64,000 nucleotides of DNA from Variovorax sp. HW608 (lineage in GTDB: Bacteria > Pseudomonadota > Gammaproteobacteria > Burkholderiales > Burkholderiaceae_C): the NCBI RefSeq assembly GCF_900090195.1, contig NZ_LT607803.1, positions 4,986,229 through 5,050,228 of the forward strand. The letters run 5' to 3'. The translations under genes were made by a program, and so were the position numbers. Under the pieces are notes generated by a model. The model was not told where the DNA came from, searched no databases, and was given only the letters and a program-made list of their open reading frames with translations. Positions 46,963-56,408 of this stretch are shown here, in pieces. Position 1 is the stretch's first letter. Each line of letters starts with the position of its first letter.

Positions 46963-48296
46963 GCTTTGGCCTCCAAGGTTTCGACGCGCGCGATCAGTTC
47001 GGCGACGCCGGCATAGGTGAGCGCAATCATCGGCATGACGTCGAGCGTTCGCATCGCTTCGGGCGCGGCCACGGTGGCGACCTCGCCGCCACTCTCGGCA
47101 GCTTCGGCCAGTGCGGCGGCGAGCGCCGTCGAATCGAGAGCCGCCGAATAGCCGACTGCTACCGGGAAGACCGTCTCGACCTCCTGCGCAACGAAGCCCG
47201 CCGAGTGCGCGATCGAGCCGTCCAGCGGCTTCACGTCGTTGCGGTCGTAGGTGACGGCGCGCAGCTGCTTGATCTTTGCGCATGCGTCCGTGAGCGTGGC
47301 GACGTTGTCCTTCAGGCGCGCATCCGAAGCCTGCCGCCACCCGGCCGGCGCTTCGCCCCAACCATCGGTGCGAAAGGTGTAGCTGCCCGAGTTGTCGAAT
47401 TGCATTTGCCAGCCGGCGACGTTGCCGGGCGTGTGGATCGACGACAGCCGCATGTAGCCGTAGCTACTCGCTGAATTGATCGTGTTGCAAAAATCGGTGC
47501 CCGCGTTGTTCGTGTAGCCGCTGGCCCAGAAGGGCGACGTCCCGGCACAAACGAACTGCTGCGCCGTCGTCGTCACGCCCGCATAACTGATGGTGAACGG
47601 GATGCCGGCCTGGGTGATCCAGTCAAGCCGGCCGTCCTGATCGTTCCAGCGCCAATAGTAGTTACCGGCGAATTGAAGGATGTAATACGGGGCGGAGCGA
47701 TAGGTTGAGAAACCCGGCATGAACTGCACGCCGCTTTGAAAGCTCCCCCCCGCTCCCGTAATGTTCCCCGGTGTCGCGATGTTGCAGGAGACATCGATGG
47801 TCACGCTGCGCCCGCCTGCGGTGTTCCACACAAGGCTCCCGGTCGTGCCGTCGAACGCAAGGTAATAGTTCGTCCACATATTGAGCGTGGGCGTATTGGC
47901 GTTCAGCCAGGACGCATAAAAGCTCGTGCCCTGCGACGTCCCGAGAGTCAACGACCCCGGCACCGATGTATTGCCCGCCGAATTAACCACGATCTTGTCG
48001 TGATTCGGTATGCCAAGCGCGGCGAGTGTGGTCGCGGGATCGCCTGCGCTCGAGATCGCAGGCAACATCGATACCCACGAGCCGTTGGCCGCGTCGCGCA
48101 AGCGAAGGACGCCATTGGGCTGGTCCGCGACCGAGGTATCGAGCCAGATCTGCCCGGGGAACGTGCGAGGCGGCGAGGTCGGTCCTGCGTTCGAGGTGTT
48201 GATCGCCGAGTTTTGCCGGTTGAGGATATCGGCCAGGGCATCGCCCGAGGTCGTTGTCGGGTCTATCGGAAAGTCGGCGGCTAGGCTTTGAGACAT
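46959..48296 (-). CDS. Phage tail fibre with S74 self-processing chaperone domain
   Basis: A 445-residue fibre. The N-terminal part (PGQIWLDTSVADQPNGVLRL) is a short baseplate-attachment/fibre head module, and the middle is beta-rich. From about residue 323, SDARLKDNVATLTDACAKIK, RAVTYDRND and AGFVAQEVETVFP form a Peptidase_S74 intramolecular chaperone; the Ser of SDARLK is the expected self-cleavage site. The C-terminal helix (LIARVETLEAKA) fits the trimer tentacle. It probably recognises the host surface after releasing the chaperone. Confidence 0.88.
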   Translation of the reverse strand: MSQSLAADFPIDPTTTSGDALADILNRQNSAINTSNAGPTSPPRTFPGQIWLDTSVADQPNGVLRLRDAANGSWVSMLPAISSAGDPATTLAALGIPNHDKIVVNSAGNTSVPGSLTLGTSQGTSFYASWLNANTPTLNMWTNYYLAFDGTTGSLVWNTAGGRSVTIDVSCNIATPGNITGAGGSFQSGVQFMPGFSTYRSAPYYILQFAGNYYWRWNDQDGRLDWITQAGIPFTISYAGVTTTAQQFVCAGTSPFWASGYTNNAGTDFCNTINSASSYGYMRLSSIHTPGNVAGWQMQFDNSGSYTFRTDGWGEAPAGWRQASDARLKDNVATLTDACAKIKQLRAVTYDRNDVKPLDGSIAHSAGFVAQEVETVFPVAVGYSAALDSTALAAALAEAAESGGEVATVAAPEAMRTLDVMPMIALTYAGVAELIARVETLEAKA

Positions 48297-48309
48297 AGCT
48301 CTTTCTCCT

Positions 48310-51300
48310 TCAGATCGAGGCCGGCCGTAGACGCCCGTACCCCTTTGCCATGATGTCGACCTGGCCCGCCTCGGGCGCGGCCGTGTTGAGATTCAGGAGC
48401 TGGATGTGCACGCCGATCGGGCTGCGGTCCGAGACGTGGGCTACCTGCGGATTCACCGAGCCGTCGATCGTCACCGCCACGGCCTCACACACACGAAACG
48501 CGGGGTCCCACAGGAAGTCGATGCCCGCAGGCGGGACGATCACATCGGGATACGAGTCGGTCCGATCTGGCATGTCCACATCAACCTGCCCCCACTTCAC
48601 GACCGGCCGCACGCCCGGGTTTTTGCTTTGCAGGCGGATGCGGAATTGGAGGAGCTCGCCCGTGATATCGGCGACCTCGATCCAACGCCAGGCGGACCAG
48701 GAATCGGGCGAGCCCATCCCAATCGGGTCGACCTCGGAGAGCGTGGGCCACTCGCTCATGAACGAAGCCTGATTCGAAACGCGCATTTCGAGCCAGACGT
48801 TCCACAAGTCCGAGGTAGCGGAGACCATCGATACCACCGAGGAGAGCGCCGCCCAGTTGTGCATCAGGTCGCCCTGCGTGATGCCGAAGGCCTTGAGCTT
48901 GCTCGACACCCGGCATTCGTACACTGCGCCGAGATCGAATAGCGTGTCGAAGTAGTAGATCGCATCCTGTGGGATCGAGCCCCACGCGCCGGCCGTTTCG
49001 AGCACGCCGCCACCGCCCATCTCGGTGTTGTCGTGGATGCCAGTCCACGGGGGATCGAGAAGCATGTCGTTCACTGTCGCGATGACGTTGATATCGGGAA
49101 GCGTCGCCACCGTGGTGCGCCGCATCTCGACGGTCGAGACGTTGCCCGAGGTGTCGACCGTGCGAATCATGTAGGTGCCGGTGCGCGCCCCCGCGCTCGC
49201 CTTCGTCGTCGGCCAGGCCACCTGCGCGAGGAGCGTCGAGGCGTCCCACGAGGGGATATCTACCTCGGGCGTGTAGCGCAGCACGTAGTGCGCGATGTCA
49301 GGGTCGGCGGGGTGCTGCCAGAAGAGATCGATGGTCTCCTTCTGCACGTTCACTCCGTACTCGGCCGGCGGACCAGGCGGCGTACGGTCGGGTACCAGCG
49401 TGATCGAAACGTACCCCGCTATGCCGTTGAAGCCCGCCTCCGAGGTCGGCGTGACCTCGAACTGGAGCGGCATGTCGAAGTATCTGCGCCGCCGGATCGC
49501 GTCGACGATCCAGAGGAACGACATCGCGGCGACTTGCCCGAGTTGTTCGCGCACGCCCGAGGGCAGGATCAGCACGACCGTATGGTGGTGCAGCGCATAG
49601 CCTTGCGTGGTCCACACGAGTTGCACGTCGCACAGGGGCTCGCGCTCGACGTAGCGCAGCGACTGCGACGCCTGGACGTTGAAGGTGCGCAAGTCCGTGC
49701 CGTTCTGGAAGTCGATGCCGATGCCTGGGTCCCACCCCGGCAACGCGCCGATATCAGCGGTGTAGACGGCGGGGTCGTAGCGCACGAGCGTGAGCTCGGC
49801 CGTCAGGTCCGCCCCGGGCGTTATCTGCTGGACGAGATAGGGGTACGTCACGCGTGAGAACTCGCCCAAGACGATCAGGTCGTCCGCGCCGACGTTGGTG
49901 AGGTCGTCCACCTCGATGACGTGGCCCGACGCATCGACCGAGAGTACTCGCCCGGTCATCACGACACCGTCGGCACTCCGCCGGATCGCGTACCCGGTCG
50001 GCGCGGCGGCGAGCGTGATAGCGATCCTGACGAGCCCGCCTCCGTTCGCTCCGGCGGCCCAGCCATAGTCGACGATGCGCGTGGACGTTCCGCCCATGCG
50101 CGGCACGTCGTGCGCTACGTCGATGCGGTCGCCGCGCTGCGCGACGAGATTCTCCACGTCCATCGAGACGGTGAAGGTCTCGCTGCGCATGATCCCCTGC
50201 GCCATCATGTAGCGGCCATACGCCCACGCGTGCGGGTAGTCGGTGATCCCGAAGGTATCGAGGTCCTCGAAAACGGTCGCGTTCGAGCCGTCATAGCCGT
50301 CCGCGTATACCGGGACTGTATCGGTCTGGTAGTTGGTGTCCCGGTTGATGAACGACACGCGCAGGCAGTGCGGAATCTGCGAGAAGGTGCGCAGGCCCGA
50401 GAACCCCCACGAGTTGCTCGGCGTGAGGAGTTGCCTGGGCGTTGCCTTCTCCTCGTCGACGAGCACGCCCCACTTGCCGTTGGTCATGAGCATGAGCGAC
50501 GCACGGCAGCCCGAGAGGATCGAGTCGACGAGCTCCTTGATGGTAGTGAAATCGACGATCACCGCATCGAAGAGAAAGCGCGCCGCGGTGAACGGCTGGC
50601 CGTTCACGATCCACGAGCGAAGCGCGTCGCAGACCGAGACGAGGTGCAGCCAGGAGGGCCAGTCGATCGCGTCGCGCGAAACCGGCCTCGGGTTCTTCTC
50701 GGAGGTTAGGACATCGAGCGCGATCCACGCGGGGTTACGCGTCTCCGCGTACCAGAAGGAGCCCGAGCCATCAGTCACGAGCACGACGCCGCGCCCCATC
50801 AGGCTCAGGTTCTGCACCACGCCCTGCAGCTTGTCGGTGGCGCGCACCTGCATTTCGAGCCATGTGTGGCGAAGTCGCGGCGCGACGACCGGCCCGGCCT
50901 TGTAGGAGCGCAGGATCGAGAGCACCGCTTTATTGACTCGGCCCGTCACCGCGCCGCCGCTGATGACGTTGATCGTCGAGTCGGTCCCGTCCTCTACCAC
51001 GTCGGTGCGCCAGATCCGAAGGTCGTAGCGCCCTGGCGTCGGGAAGTTGAAGGCGATGCGCAGCCAGTACTGACCAAGGAAATTCGCGATCAGGCGCACG
51101 TCCAGATCGGCGTTCCCGTCGTAGGGGTTGCGACCTTCGAAAGCACCAAAGTTGGTGAAGTGCGTCCACGGGTCCATGCCCGCGGCCGCCACGTCCGGGT
51201 AACGGGCGAGATAACCGTCGCCGTCGAAGGCGCCCGTCGTCACGCGGAACTCGATCGGCGCGGCGCCGATCGCCTGCGAGGGCATGCCCTGCTGGATCCA

Positions 51301-52806
51301 CTGCCAGCCACCGACGAGCGGGTCGTCCGATGCGTAGAGCATGTCGTACTGGTGCAGCGTCGAGGGCGAGGTTGCGGGGTCGTACCAGCCGATGTTGGGC
51401 ACCGAGATATAGACGTTGGCCGCCGCGCCCATGATCCGGCCCTCACGCGAGCCGATCGACATGAAGTGGTCATAGGCATTGCGGGCGACCGGGTCCCAGC
51501 CGGCCGCGAGGATGTCGGGATAGCGGCCGAAGTAGTCTTCCGATGACCATGAGCCGACGACGATGTAGTTCGAGTCCGGCAGCGGCTTGAAATTCGGATA
51601 AGGGTTGTTTCTCGCCGCCTGCGCCCGATACGTCGCTTGGAGCTCCCTGAGCCTGGCCGGGGAGCTCGCGGGGTCGTAGTCGTACCACGTCGCCGCATAG
51701 TCCCCGTAGTTGAGCCTGAACTGGATCTGCGCCTGCGGCGGCTTCTGGTACTGGCGACCCATCGCGCCGAGATACCAGTCGATTGGCACGGCCTGCCACG
51801 CATCATTGGAGCCCGAGCGCCGCCACTGCGAGCGCATGTCGATCCAGTACGGTATCGAGCCGAACTGAGGCGCGATCTGCCCGATCCCGAGCGGAAAGCT
51901 GATGTCGAGCTCGGCCGAGTAGCTGTCCTCTTTGGTCGTCAAGGTCACTGGCACGTTCTGCTGAAGCTCGATCGCATACTGGTCATAGCCGATCTGCGAG
52001 AAGTTCAGCCGCATGTCCTGGCCGAGCGAATTCCAGTGCCCCATGAGCGCCGGCTGGTACTCCGAGATCTGCACGTCGCCGATGCGAATGTCATCGAAGT
52101 GGACATAGCCCAGGCCCAGGTCATACAGCGCCGTGAGCTTGCTTTCCTCGCCGAGGTTCTCCACGCGCGGATTGGTCGCCGTCACGGGATAGAGCCGGTG
52201 CTGCCCATAGACCACGATGCACGCGCCATAGGCCCGCGCCGCGTTCGATTGCCCGGTGAGCGAGTAGCTCTTGGCCGCACTGGTGGAGACGTTGCCGGTA
52301 TTGACCGAGGGCGGGCGCACGAGCGCGGAGATCAGCAGGTTGCCCACGAGCGTGATGCCGACCATCGTTGCGGCATAGCTCACTGTCCCGACGCCGCCGA
52401 TCACCCCCGCGCTTGCAAGCGCGCCGGCCGCATAGGGCGCAACGACCGCGACGGCGATCGCGAGCACCGCGCCGATGATCCCCTTCCTGCTGCCGCCGCC
52501 TCCCTGTGGCACGACGAGGAGAAGCAGCGCGTCGGAGGGCCGCACGCGAAAGGTGTCCCAGTCCTCGACGCGCCGGCCGTGGTTGAAGACCTCCACGAGC
52601 GGCCACAGCTGCGGCTCGACGGCGGCCTCGACGATCTCGCGCACCGACATACCCGCGACGACTGCGACAGCGCGCCGCTCGCCACCGGGCAGCACGACGC
52701 GGCCAGGCGCCGGCGTGAGCTCCGGCAGTTCGATCGCGATCTCGCAGTCGTTCACCTCGCGGGCCTCGATCTCGATCACTCCGCCGTCGATCACTTCGCG
52801 GTCCAT
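48310..52806 (-). CDS. Phage tail tip/central fibre protein J-like
   Basis: A 1498-residue host-specificity protein. The N-terminus has a short beta-grasp-like segment (VVAGMSVREIVEAAVEPQLW) and a hydrophobic stretch (AVLAIAVAVVAPYAAGALAS, about 115-190), as in lambda-like J/TipAttach proteins. The middle holds DRID VAHD-type and long beta domains; fibronectin-like GPPAEYGVNVQKETIDLFWQ near 1160 follows. Two EGR-type repeats lie near 422-457 and 530-558. ATG 52806 overlaps the NlpC gene by 16 nt; a longer upstream reading is antisense to that protein's frame. Confidence 0.87.
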   Translation of the reverse strand: MDREVIDGGVIEIEAREVNDCEIAIELPELTPAPGRVVLPGGERRAVAVVAGMSVREIVEAAVEPQLWPLVEVFNHGRRVEDWDTFRVRPSDALLLLVVPQGGGGSRKGIIGAVLAIAVAVVAPYAAGALASAGVIGGVGTVSYAATMVGITLVGNLLISALVRPPSVNTGNVSTSAAKSYSLTGQSNAARAYGACIVVYGQHRLYPVTATNPRVENLGEESKLTALYDLGLGYVHFDDIRIGDVQISEYQPALMGHWNSLGQDMRLNFSQIGYDQYAIELQQNVPVTLTTKEDSYSAELDISFPLGIGQIAPQFGSIPYWIDMRSQWRRSGSNDAWQAVPIDWYLGAMGRQYQKPPQAQIQFRLNYGDYAATWYDYDPASSPARLRELQATYRAQAARNNPYPNFKPLPDSNYIVVGSWSSEDYFGRYPDILAAGWDPVARNAYDHFMSIGSREGRIMGAAANVYISVPNIGWYDPATSPSTLHQYDMLYASDDPLVGGWQWIQQGMPSQAIGAAPIEFRVTTGAFDGDGYLARYPDVAAAGMDPWTHFTNFGAFEGRNPYDGNADLDVRLIANFLGQYWLRIAFNFPTPGRYDLRIWRTDVVEDGTDSTINVISGGAVTGRVNKAVLSILRSYKAGPVVAPRLRHTWLEMQVRATDKLQGVVQNLSLMGRGVVLVTDGSGSFWYAETRNPAWIALDVLTSEKNPRPVSRDAIDWPSWLHLVSVCDALRSWIVNGQPFTAARFLFDAVIVDFTTIKELVDSILSGCRASLMLMTNGKWGVLVDEEKATPRQLLTPSNSWGFSGLRTFSQIPHCLRVSFINRDTNYQTDTVPVYADGYDGSNATVFEDLDTFGITDYPHAWAYGRYMMAQGIMRSETFTVSMDVENLVAQRGDRIDVAHDVPRMGGTSTRIVDYGWAAGANGGGLVRIAITLAAAPTGYAIRRSADGVVMTGRVLSVDASGHVIEVDDLTNVGADDLIVLGEFSRVTYPYLVQQITPGADLTAELTLVRYDPAVYTADIGALPGWDPGIGIDFQNGTDLRTFNVQASQSLRYVEREPLCDVQLVWTTQGYALHHHTVVLILPSGVREQLGQVAAMSFLWIVDAIRRRRYFDMPLQFEVTPTSEAGFNGIAGYVSITLVPDRTPPGPPAEYGVNVQKETIDLFWQHPADPDIAHYVLRYTPEVDIPSWDASTLLAQVAWPTTKASAGARTGTYMIRTVDTSGNVSTVEMRRTTVATLPDINVIATVNDMLLDPPWTGIHDNTEMGGGGVLETAGAWGSIPQDAIYYFDTLFDLGAVYECRVSSKLKAFGITQGDLMHNWAALSSVVSMVSATSDLWNVWLEMRVSNQASFMSEWPTLSEVDPIGMGSPDSWSAWRWIEVADITGELLQFRIRLQSKNPGVRPVVKWGQVDVDMPDRTDSYPDVIVPPAGIDFLWDPAFRVCEAVAVTIDGSVNPQVAHVSDRSPIGVHIQLLNLNTAAPEAGQVDIMAKGYGRLRPASI

Positions 52807-53207
52807 CGATAGGCCCCCGTGCAGCGGTGCGCCCAGTTCGTGTGGTCGAGCGACTCGATGCACGAGGCGCGCCCGGCCAGCGAATGTAGGAAGTCCCGGC
52901 CGCCCACCGCGATTCCGCAGTGCGTCTCGAAGCCGCGGATGCGAAAGATGAGAACGTCGCCTGGGCGGATCGATCGGCGGGCGATAGGCGTCCAGTGCGG
53001 TGCCTTCGTCTCGCGCCCGATGTGCGCGCACGCGTGTTCGAGGATCGCCGCCTCATCGTAGTAGTACTCGGGCAGCTCCAGGCCGAGCTCCTCGCGGGCA
53101 TAAGCCAGAACGATCCCCCAGCAATCCATCCCGGTGCGGTCGCGCCCCTTGGGCCGGTACGGGATGCCGACCCAGCGCGAGAGATCGATGGCAACGGGCG
53201 CGTTCAT
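52791..53207 (-). CDS. Phage NlpC/P60-like tail peptidase
   Basis: A 138-residue tail-tip hydrolase like lambda K. The catalytic Cys29 is in GMDCWGIVLAYA and the His in THCGIAVGG (His96). PGDVLIFRIRGFETHCG is a typical family segment. It probably cuts peptidoglycan during DNA entry or aids tip assembly. It overlaps the J-like gene by 16 nt and the DUF1833 gene by 4 nt. Confidence 0.9.
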   Translation of the reverse strand: MNAPVAIDLSRWVGIPYRPKGRDRTGMDCWGIVLAYAREELGLELPEYYYDEAAILEHACAHIGRETKAPHWTPIARRSIRPGDVLIFRIRGFETHCGIAVGGRDFLHSLAGRASCIESLDHTNWAHRCTGAYRWTAK

Positions 53208-53671
53208 CGGAAAAGCCCCGGAAACTGTGGCGGCAGGTACGCCTCGGCCGGAAAGCGCTGCGCGAGGAAGTTGTCCACGTCGAGCGATCCCTGAATCGTG
53301 ATCGCGTCGTACGTCACAGTCGTGAGCTTTAGGAAGTCAAGCGCGACCTCGACGGTATCGGGGTATGCCGAGGTCACGAGCTCGATCGTGATCGCGGGCG
53401 GCGTCAATTGCGAACGGATGTACTCGATGATCGAAGCGTCCACGTTCACGAGCGAGAGCGTCACCTTCGGCAGTGCCTCGGAGTCATCGGGCGGTAGCAC
53501 CACCGTGAACGGAAACGGCGCGAAGGAATAGCCGCGCGAGACCACCGCCTCGTTGTTGTTGACGACCCGCAGCGGATCAAGCCCGGTCTGCGTGATCGTG
53601 AGCAGGAACAGCCACACCACCGAGCTCGACGATTCGAGCACCGCGCGGATGTTGGTCTGCGAGATCGGCAC
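53204..53671 (-). CDS. DUF1833-like phage tail protein
   Basis: A 155-residue protein starting at GTG 53671 (VPISQTNIRAVLESSSS) and ending in LPPQFPGLF. The VNVDASIIEYIRSQLTPPAI and VALDFLKLTTVTYDAI segments match the DUF1833 tail-protein type encoded just before NlpC in many lambdoid phages (gpL-like place). It is probably a tail-tip hub component. The overlap with the next gene is ATGA-like. Confidence 0.75.
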   Translation of the reverse strand: MPISQTNIRAVLESSSSVVWLFLLTITQTGLDPLRVVNNNEAVVSRGYSFAPFPFTVVLPPDDSEALPKVTLSLVNVDASIIEYIRSQLTPPAITIELVTSAYPDTVEVALDFLKLTTVTYDAITIQGSLDVDNFLAQRFPAEAYLPPQFPGLFR

Positions 53672-53682
53672 GGCGAAAGCTC

Positions 53683-54063
53683 CTACAGCGAGGCCCACTC
53701 GGGCATCTGTTCGAGCGTCATCGAGACGCGGAAGGCCCTCGCCCCCGCGTCGACGCCCCAGTCGAAGGCGGGCGGAGCCGTGAAGCGCATCACGACCTCC
53801 GCGCCCCATGGCGTCTTGAAGCGCGTGGGGAGTACCCCCGATTGGCAACTGACGCGGAACCAGTCGCGGAAGGTGAGGTAGAGCGAGGCATCGAGCGTCA
53901 CGCTCGCGTCCACGAGCCAGACGACGGCCGTGAAGCGGCGGCGTACCTTGATCGCGCCGGTTTCCATCGACGAGCGCACGACCTGGACCTCGTCGTGGTC
54001 GGCCCACGATTGCAGGCAGCCGTCGATCTCGTTCGGGCGCGGGGCGACTTGAATGCTTGCCAT
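53683..54063 (-). CDS. Minor tail protein (gpM-like position)
   Basis: A 126-residue soluble protein with beta-rich sequence (DEVQVVRSSMETGAIKVRRR, YLTFRDWFRVSCQSGVLPTR, TPWGAEVVMRFTAPP). It lies between the tape measure and DUF1833 genes, the slot of lambda M-type minor tail proteins. No clear domain recognised by eye. The call rests mainly on position. Confidence 0.72.
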   Translation of the reverse strand: MASIQVAPRPNEIDGCLQSWADHDEVQVVRSSMETGAIKVRRRFTAVVWLVDASVTLDASLYLTFRDWFRVSCQSGVLPTRFKTPWGAEVVMRFTAPPAFDWGVDAGARAFRVSMTLEQMPEWASL

Positions 54064-54069
54064 GGTGCG

Positions 54070-56373
54070 TCACCCCGCGATCGGTTGGCGCGTGAGGCCG
54101 TAGCCCTGGCGCATGGTGCGATCCATCGAGCCGTTGGCGAACATCGTCTTGACCTTCTGCTCAACGTAGACCTCAATCTGGCGCGAGCCGTCCGCGTTGT
54201 CCTTGTTCTGTGTCGACACATCCACGGCTGCGTTGTTGTGGATGTTCACCGTCACGGGCGAGGCAGCGACACCGAGGTCGCCGCTCGTGCCTCGACGTAG
54301 GGGCACCACGGCCTCGGCCCCGGCCTCGCCCGCGACAGCGAGCCCGCCGCCGGTTGCGAAGAAGGTCGGCCGCGAGAGGATGCCACCGCGTGCCATGAAC
54401 TCGACGCCGCTCGCGTCCCAGGCGCCTCCCTGTGCCGTGCCCGAGACGCTGCCCCAGCCCATCGTCCTGAAGAGGTTCGCGATCTGCTGATTCACGAGCA
54501 GCTTGGCGAGGTTCTTGAGCATGCTCTCGATCATGTCGCTGAACGCCTGATCGGTTTTTCCGAACCCGTCGATGAGCGTGCCGACGAAGTCCGTCACGAA
54601 GCGCGCCCCGGCCTCCTCGATCGCGTCGGCCAGGTCCTTCGTTTGTTTGACGCTCTTTTCCATCCCGTCCTGATAGGTCTGCATGTGCTTGCTCGCGCCC
54701 TCGGCGAACTCTTGCGTCGTGACGGCGCCATCGGCGAGGAGCCGAAACCACTCGGCCTCCATCTCGGCGTTGCGGCGCGTCTCGGCGCGCATCTTTTCGA
54801 GCTCGAGCGTGACAGCCGCGATCGGGTCCTTGGCCGCTTCGAGCTTGAGGATCTCTTCGCGCAGGAGCCTGAACTCCTCGGTGCCTCCCTTGCCGGCGGC
54901 CATGAGCTCGGTCATGCGCTCGGACAGGCCCGCGATGATCGCCGGCTGATCATCGAGCGCCTTCGCTGCCCTGGCGATCCGTTCGAGCGCATCGGCAACC
55001 GGGTCGGGCTGGAGCCTTCGAAGCTCGGCGGTCCATCGCTTGAAGGCCTCGCTTATCGTGTCGCCGTTGGCCGCGAGGACCGCGAGATGGCTCGTGAGCC
55101 ATTCGATCTTTGCGCCCGCGTCGTCGCTCGCCGTGGCGAACTTGAGCATCGAGTCCATCCACTTCTCGAAGTCGCTCGTCTGGATCGCGGTGGGCGTCCT
55201 TCTGGACGTGCCGGCCTTCTTGGTGGTGCCATCGAGTTGCTTTTCGAGGCTTTCGAGCTGCTTGGTGTAGGACTTGAGCAGCAGCGCGTCCTTTTCGACC
55301 GCGGGGTCGAGGAACGAGATCGCCTCGCGCAGCGCCTTGACCTTCTGCGGTACCTGCGCGAACCCCTCGGCAGTGTCGCGGGCCTGCTCCTCGAACTTTT
55401 TGAGCCACCTCGGACCGGCCTCCTGCTCGGCCGCTTTCTGCAACGAGTCGGCGAAGGTGCCGACCGAATCGGCCATGGACTTCAGGCCCGGTGGCGGCCC
55501 CAACTGCGCGGAGGCGACCGAGAAGGCTTTCGCGGCGATGGCTCCGGCGCTGAAACTGGCGTTGAGCTCGTTGAGCCAGCTGATGGCCCGGGACACCGGA
55601 CTGACCATCGACAGGCACCAGTCGAGGAACTTGTTCAGTCCCGGCAGCAGCTCGGCGACGATCGCCTTGCCGACGCTGATGCCGACCTCCTCGAGCCGGG
55701 TGAGCTTGTCGTTGAACTCCGAGGCCTGGCGGGCCGTCTCCTCGCTCACCTGACCATACTGGCTCTGCTCGGCGATCAGCTGCTCGACGGCGGCCGAGCC
55801 ATCGTTGAGCGCGGGAATCATCTTCATGCCGAGGGTGCGGCCGAAGGTGTCCACCGCAATCGAGGTCTTCTCGGTGCCGTCGCTCATGCCCTGGAATGCG
55901 TCGGCCATCTTCAGGATTGCAGTGGACGCGTCGTCGCCGGCCGCAATCCCCATCGAACGGAGGCCGCGTGACGACTTGTTGGTCATGTCGTCGATGTCGG
56001 CGAGCTTGTCCGTGAGGCGCCCCAGCACCGTGACGGTCTCACTTCCCTTGAGGCCCGCGAAGCCGAATGCGTACTGCAGCTCCTGCACCTGCTCGACCGT
56101 GAGGCCCACCTGCTGGGCGCTTTTGCCCAGCTGGTCCATCTGGTCGATCATGCCCTTGACGGCGTCGGTGACCTGGCCGATCACCTCCTTGGCGATGTAG
56201 AACCCGGCGGCGATATCGAGCTTGGTGCCGATGGAGGCGAGCTGGCCGCCCACGTTGTCCATCTGCTCGGCGTTGCGCTGCGTGGCAGCGGTGAGCTTGT
56301 CCAGCTGCGCGATCGCCTGCGAGGTGTCCGCCTCGTATCGGACGATGCGCTCGATATTGTCAGTGGTGGCCAT
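54070..56373 (-). CDS. Phage tape measure protein
   Basis: A 767-residue protein that sets tail length and is ejected with DNA. It has a coiled-coil N-terminus (IAQLDKLTAATQRNAEQMDN), a TMP core (AFGFAGLKGSETVTVLGRLT, TFGRTLGMKMIPALND), a hydrophobic patch (IAAKAFSVASAQLGPP region), long helices and a C-terminal GGILSRPTFFATGGGLAVAG segment common in tape measures. Length predicts a tail of roughly 110-120 nm by the usual scaling, which is an inference. It follows the small basic protein gene. Confidence 0.92.
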   Translation of the reverse strand: MATTDNIERIVRYEADTSQAIAQLDKLTAATQRNAEQMDNVGGQLASIGTKLDIAAGFYIAKEVIGQVTDAVKGMIDQMDQLGKSAQQVGLTVEQVQELQYAFGFAGLKGSETVTVLGRLTDKLADIDDMTNKSSRGLRSMGIAAGDDASTAILKMADAFQGMSDGTEKTSIAVDTFGRTLGMKMIPALNDGSAAVEQLIAEQSQYGQVSEETARQASEFNDKLTRLEEVGISVGKAIVAELLPGLNKFLDWCLSMVSPVSRAISWLNELNASFSAGAIAAKAFSVASAQLGPPPGLKSMADSVGTFADSLQKAAEQEAGPRWLKKFEEQARDTAEGFAQVPQKVKALREAISFLDPAVEKDALLLKSYTKQLESLEKQLDGTTKKAGTSRRTPTAIQTSDFEKWMDSMLKFATASDDAGAKIEWLTSHLAVLAANGDTISEAFKRWTAELRRLQPDPVADALERIARAAKALDDQPAIIAGLSERMTELMAAGKGGTEEFRLLREEILKLEAAKDPIAAVTLELEKMRAETRRNAEMEAEWFRLLADGAVTTQEFAEGASKHMQTYQDGMEKSVKQTKDLADAIEEAGARFVTDFVGTLIDGFGKTDQAFSDMIESMLKNLAKLLVNQQIANLFRTMGWGSVSGTAQGGAWDASGVEFMARGGILSRPTFFATGGGLAVAGEAGAEAVVPLRRGTSGDLGVAASPVTVNIHNNAAVDVSTQNKDNADGSRQIEVYVEQKVKTMFANGSMDRTMRQGYGLTRQPIAG

Positions 56374-56408
56374 TCAGTTGCCCCCTGTGTGCGACGCCAG
56401 CGCGGCGC

